From an uncultured Ruminococcus sp. (lineage in GTDB: Bacteria; Bacillota; Clostridia; Oscillospirales; CAG-272), in assembly GCA_902766575.1 (NCBI GenBank), contig CACXED010000162.1, positions 1-15,860 of the forward strand: a DNA stretch of 15,860 nt, read 5' to 3'. Each line of letters begins with the position of its first letter. The stretch's first letter is position 1. The notes under the pieces were generated by a model that was not told where the DNA came from, searched no databases, and saw nothing but the letters and a program-made list of their open reading frames with translations. Below are positions 12,700-15,860 of this stretch, in pieces. A program made the position numbers and the translations under genes.

Positions 12700-15159
12700 A
12701 TGGTAAATTTCATTGAATTAAACGACAGCTCGCTGAGACCCGACGAGGTCAACGATACGGCGGCGAGGGTTTGCCGCGAGGAGGGCTATAACGGCTATGT
12801 CTACAGCCTTCCTAAAAGCGGCGGAGTGATCGTCGCCGCCGCTCCCGGCGAAGGCACCGGCGAATACGAGACCGAGCGCGTCTTCAAGCACATCGCAATC
12901 GAGCTCGGAGCCGAGCCGGAGGATGGCGAGGGAAACAACCCTTTTCGCGGCGAAGACGACTGCGATCTCGATTTTTTTGAAAACATCCCCGCGCCGGAGG
13001 AAGAAATCGGCCCGATCTGGCTCAGATTTTCGATAAACGATATCGGCGGATGCGACAAGGCCTCGGCGCTCGAGCGTCTCTGCGAGGAGCGCGGCTATGA
13101 ATGCGGAATCGAGGCCGACGGCGCGACGGTCTATCTTGAGTATCTCGTCGCGCTCGACCTGTATTTCGACCGGCATACCGATTACATCGACGGAGAGCTC
13201 GACGCTTCCTACGCCGGAGCCGGGCTTTTTGCCGAGGGCTGCGAATTTGCCCGCGAGCTTGCGAAAAGAGTTGGCGGAAGGCTTGAATTCGTCGCGAGCG
13301 GCAGGGTCTCCTATCCGATAGATCAGGATTTCGGAAAGCTGCAGCAGCTGTTCTACGGCTCGATAAAGCAGCAGCTCGCCTTTGCCCTTGCCGACGACCG
13401 GGACGGCATACAGGCTTACGTCGGCTGGAGCGTCGACACCTACGAGCCGGAGGAGATCCCGGGCTCGATAATCACGCACCTCGGCAGAGTGAATATCGAC
13501 CGGCTCAGGAGCGAGATACAGAGCTTCGGCTTTGAAGCGACGGCTGACCGGCATTTCCTTATGAGAAACTGCAGAAACGGCGGCGCGTCCGACTATCAGA
13601 AGACGGCGCTCGCGCTGCTCTGGTGCGACATCTCGCCGGAGCGGATAAAACTCCGTATTCCGAGCGATTCGTTCCGACCCGAGGAGGTCGCGCTCGAAAT
13701 GCTTGACAAGGCGATAAGCCTTGATAAGAGCATACCTATCCCGCTTTTGGAATACGATATGCTGCACCGGCTCGATCACAGCCAGATCGGCGTTGAAGCG
13801 CTCTCACACCCGCAGTATCAGCCGCACTATCCGATCGGATATCTGAAAAGCGATATCTACTACGGCTTCGGGAGCTATCTGCGGCATTTCCGGCTCTCGG
13901 GAGGATTTTATCCGATCGAGATTCAGAAAGGGCATCAGGTCAGGCTCGAGGGCGAAACCGGCAGAGGCGGGTACGCCTGCATAATCGTCGAGATCGACTA
14001 TTCCGGAAAGGAGCCGAAGCTCGACGACGTTATCCCCTCCGGCGCCGAGATACGCGATTTTGACCTCGGAGGAAGCTCGTTCTGTCGGCTCGGCAGCTTT
14101 GCCGACGCGGGAAGCTATAAGGCTAACGCCGTTATCACGATCCGCGACGAGAGCTATATTCTGCGCTGCACCACCGACGATCCGGATTTTCAGTCGCGCT
14201 TTGCCGATATCGTCGCCGGATGCAGAGCCATTGAGGATGTGGACGATCTCATCCCGGCAAATCCGTCGGATAAGCCGAGAGCATGGGGCGCCTGCTACTT
14301 TCTTCAGTCGACGCAGAGACTCCCGCTCAGCGCGGTGCTCGATCAGCTCGAACCGATTTTAGCGCCGTTCAGGCTTCCCGAGACGACGCTTAAGCCGACC
14401 GATTCTCCGACGACCGATATCTCGTCAAAGCTCGGTGGAGTGCCGTACTGCCAGCCGGGAATGAGCTTTCCCGAGGCTGAGGACAGAACGCCGCTCGACT
14501 TTGTGCTCCAGCTCAATTTCGCGGAGCTGAATCCCACCGGATTTCTTGAAAAGCTGCCAAGACGGGGAATACTTCAGCTCTGGATGGAGGATTTCAGAGC
14601 GGCGTTCAACAAGAATTGCCGGATCTACACAAGACAGGATAAATTCAGGCTCGTCTGGTATCCCGAGCCGAGCGGCGGCTATCTGACCGAGCAGAAGGGT
14701 ATCGCGCTGACGGCGATACCGTCGATGCTGCTGCCGACTCCGTTCGACTACCGCTGCGGCCCCATGATGCACGAGCTCAATCAGCGCGCGCACGGGATAA
14801 TCGAGGATTATTTTGTCGAGCTGTCGGTCTCTCTTGAGCATAATACCAGTCACCTCGGCGGCTCGCCCGACCTGTCCGGCCCGGATCCGAGACTCGACGC
14901 GGACTCAAAGCTGAACGAAGCGAGAGAGCTGCTGCTACAGCTCTGGATGCCGGAGAATCGCGGCTGGCTCGATATCTATATCTCTCCCGAAAGGCTCAGC
15001 CGCTGCGATTTCAGCGACGCCGTGCTGACGGTTTTCGGACGCGAGCGCGGTCGGATCTTCCGCTTCGGCAAGGACGGCGGGAACGGGCTTGAGCTGCCGT
15101 TCGGCGGGCTTGACGGCGACGACGACAACGACGAGGAGGACGACGATGCCGAAATTTGA
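12700..15159 (+). CDS. Large DUF1963 (YwqG-like) protein with a long unrecognised N-terminal region
   Basis: The 819-residue protein is soluble, with no signal peptide or membrane helix. The C-terminal part (about 575-800) matches DUF1963/YwqG: KLGGVPYC (577-584), PLDFVLQLNF (598-607), LPRRGILQLW (619-628), HLGGSPDLSGPDPR (718-731), LLLQLWM (744-750) and DIYISPERLSRCDFS (758-772). The function of the family is unknown. Residues 1-575 match nothing I recognise. Two short stretches in it resemble each other: residues 4-48 and 110-148 share an aromatic/hydrophobic strand ending in Asn-Asp and then a helix ending CxExGY. The C-terminus is a highly acidic tail (805-817, mostly Asp/Glu). No good Shine-Dalgarno precedes ATG 12700: the nearest, AGGCAG at 12677-12682, is 17 nt away. 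Expression may therefore depend on read-through from punA, 36 bp upstream. Its last 14 bp overlap the next gene. Confidence 0.88.
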   Translation: MVNFIELNDSSLRPDEVNDTAARVCREEGYNGYVYSLPKSGGVIVAAAPGEGTGEYETERVFKHIAIELGAEPEDGEGNNPFRGEDDCDLDFFENIPAPEEEIGPIWLRFSINDIGGCDKASALERLCEERGYECGIEADGATVYLEYLVALDLYFDRHTDYIDGELDASYAGAGLFAEGCEFARELAKRVGGRLEFVASGRVSYPIDQDFGKLQQLFYGSIKQQLAFALADDRDGIQAYVGWSVDTYEPEEIPGSIITHLGRVNIDRLRSEIQSFGFEATADRHFLMRNCRNGGASDYQKTALALLWCDISPERIKLRIPSDSFRPEEVALEMLDKAISLDKSIPIPLLEYDMLHRLDHSQIGVEALSHPQYQPHYPIGYLKSDIYYGFGSYLRHFRLSGGFYPIEIQKGHQVRLEGETGRGGYACIIVEIDYSGKEPKLDDVIPSGAEIRDFDLGGSSFCRLGSFADAGSYKANAVITIRDESYILRCTTDDPDFQSRFADIVAGCRAIEDVDDLIPANPSDKPRAWGACYFLQSTQRLPLSAVLDQLEPILAPFRLPETTLKPTDSPTTDISSKLGGVPYCQPGMSFPEAEDRTPLDFVLQLNFAELNPTGFLEKLPRRGILQLWMEDFRAAFNKNCRIYTRQDKFRLVWYPEPSGGYLTEQKGIALTAIPSMLLPTPFDYRCGPMMHELNQRAHGIIEDYFVELSVSLEHNTSHLGGSPDLSGPDPRLDADSKLNEARELLLQLWMPENRGWLDIYISPERLSRCDFSDAVLTVFGRERGRIFRFGKDGGNGLELPFGGLDGDDDNDEEDDDAEI
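15133..15139 (+). promoter_or_regulatory. Shine-Dalgarno of the 87-residue gene, embedded in the acidic tail codons
   Basis: GAGGAGG ends 6 nt before ATG 15146. It is made from the Asp-Glu-Glu-Asp codons at the end of the preceding gene. It decides the start of the 87-residue protein over the longer frame that begins upstream at 15089. Confidence 0.7.
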
Positions 15160-15409
15160 GCGTCAGGTCGCGGCGCGTCCGGCCGAGCTCGCCGGGATGA
15201 TAGACACGCGGCTCAGAAAGCGGGGAATGAGTCTTACCGACTCGTCCACCTACGGAGTGGGCTCAGCCGTCGCGATATTGCAGGTCTGGGGCTGTCTGAC
15301 GGTGCTCGTCATCGGCTCACAGCAGCTGACGACAGTCACAGCGATATCCCCGTCGCCCGAGGACACCTCGCTATTGGAGCGCATACTCGAGGAGATCCAC
15401 GGCTCCTGA
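15146..15409 (+). CDS. Small protein of unknown function (87 aa) coupled to the DUF1963 gene
   Basis: I do not recognise this protein with certainty. From ATG 15146 it has 87 residues: a basic N-terminal helix (about 10-27, rich in Arg and Ala), then a strand-rich core (about 35-67) with YGVGSAVAILQVWG and LTVLVIGS stretches, then a C-terminal helix (about 71-84) containing LLERILEEI. The core is hydrophobic but broken by polar residues, so beta strands are likelier than a membrane helix. The start overlaps the end of the 819-residue gene by 14 bp and has a strong ribosome binding site, which suggests translational coupling and a shared job. The general layout recalls small Clostridia proteins of unknown function such as DUF6054, but I cannot confirm that by eye. 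Confidence 0.68.
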   Translation: MPKFERQVAARPAELAGMIDTRLRKRGMSLTDSSTYGVGSAVAILQVWGCLTVLVIGSQQLTTVTAISPSPEDTSLLERILEEIHGS

Positions 15410-15474
15410 CTGCCCCCGGGCTTGTCATACCGAAAACGATCTCAGCATATGAATTGTAAAGAAAGGATTACCGA

Positions 15475-15860
15475 ATGAAGCTGATGTTCAAAAACGCCGT
15501 CGTTCTCCTCGGAGAGGGCAGATATCTTGGCGACGGCTATGTGGTCACAGACGGAAAATTCATAAAATCAGTCTCCGATTCAAGACCGGAGGGGAGCTTC
15601 GACCGCGAGATCGACTGCCGCGGAAAGCTCCTGATGCCCGCGTTCTACAATATCCACTGTCACGCGGCGATGACCCTTTTCAGAGGAATCGGCGAGGATC
15701 TGCCGCTCCAGAGATGGCTGAACGAAAAGATCTATCCGGCGGAGGATCGCCTGACGCCCGAGAGCGTCCGGGTCGGAACCGAGCTCGCCATCGCCGAGAT
15801 GATCCGCGGCGGCTGCGTGTCCTTTTCGGATATGTATTTCTTCTCGGACGAGACGGCAAA
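15475..15860 (+). CDS. Amidohydrolase, MTA/SAH deaminase-like (partial, C-terminus off window)
   Basis: The 128 visible N-terminal residues belong to the metal-dependent amidohydrolase superfamily, closest by eye to 5-methylthioadenosine/S-adenosylhomocysteine deaminases. The N-terminal beta sandwich (1-50) leads to LLMPAFYNIHCHAAM (52-66). There His61 and His63 form the HxH metal site, and MPAFYN replaces the more usual MPG(F/L)VN. Next come TLFRGIGEDLPLQRWL (67-82), KIYPAEDRLTPE (85-96) and SFSDMYFF (116-123), all typical of the deaminase subgroup. The later metal ligands lie off the window. ATG 15475 has AAAGGA 7 nt upstream; an ATG three codons later is less well placed. It lies 65 bp after the 87-residue gene in the same direction. 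With punA nearby, purine or methylthioadenosine salvage is plausible; SsnA-like or guanine-deaminase-like activity is an alternative. Confidence 0.88.
   Translation, partial: MKLMFKNAVVLLGEGRYLGDGYVVTDGKFIKSVSDSRPEGSFDREIDCRGKLLMPAFYNIHCHAAMTLFRGIGEDLPLQRWLNEKIYPAEDRLTPESVRVGTELAIAEMIRGGCVSFSDMYFFSDETA

Noticed and set aside
12718..13779. Open frame of 353 codons on the minus strand opposite the 819-residue gene
   Set aside because: The plus-strand frame is much longer and ends in a recognisable DUF1963 domain; the minus frame has no ribosome site or motif.
15422..15451. Possible promoter TTGTCA-18-CATATG before the amidohydrolase
   Set aside because: The -10 element matches the consensus poorly and the spacing is long; read-through from the upstream gene is equally likely.
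1..15860. Search for CRISPR arrays, tRNA/rRNA genes, insertion sequences, attachment sites and riboswitches
   Set aside because: No regularly spaced repeats, cloverleaf-like sequences, transposase motifs or long inverted repeats were seen, and no intergenic gap exceeds about 140 bp.

Overview
The window reads as chromosomal DNA of an anaerobic, moderately GC-rich Firmicute (Clostridia, probably Oscillospiraceae/Ruminococcaceae-like). The grounds are strong Shine-Dalgarno sites, AT-rich intergenic gaps with sigma-A-type promoters between GC-rich genes, and the gene order recJ - rel - dtd - hemZ, a Clostridia-style housekeeping block. The taxonomic placement is inference. No phage, insertion sequence, CRISPR array, tRNA or rRNA was seen.

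Left arm (1-3448, minus strand): two adjacent ABC exporter half-transporters, 5 bp apart, the promoter-distal one cut by the window edge. Their nucleotide-binding motifs are complementary. The first gene has an Asp in place of the catalytic Glu and an intact LSGGQ. The second has the catalytic Glu and a degenerate signature. This is the pattern of a heterodimeric exporter with one degenerate ATP site (TM287/288, BmrCD, LmrCD type). A near-consensus sigma-A promoter (TTGAAA-17-TATAAT, minus strand) drives the pair.

Divergent to it (3590-3859) is an unrecognised 89-residue protein behind a Shine-Dalgarno matching nine bases of the 16S tail.

Main arm (3996 to the right edge, plus strand): a closely packed series, possibly one long transcription unit starting at an extended -10 promoter (TAGACA-17-TATACT). 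Order: RseC/MucC-family redox membrane protein; RecJ exonuclease; bifunctional Rel (p)ppGpp synthetase/hydrolase; D-aminoacyl-tRNA deacylase; HemZ radical SAM protein; uridine-kinase-like nucleoside kinase; purine-nucleoside phosphorylase; an 819-residue protein ending in a DUF1963/YwqG domain with a long unrecognised N-terminal part; an 87-residue unknown overlapping it; and the start of an MTA/SAH-deaminase-like amidohydrolase. The themes are DNA repair, stringent response and translation quality control (recJ, rel, dtd), then nucleoside salvage (kinase, phosphorylase, deaminase-like amidohydrolase).

Most of the window is ordinary housekeeping. The least explained parts are the 819-residue protein with its overlapping 87-residue partner, and the 89-residue gene. 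No clearly new defence or mobile system is visible.
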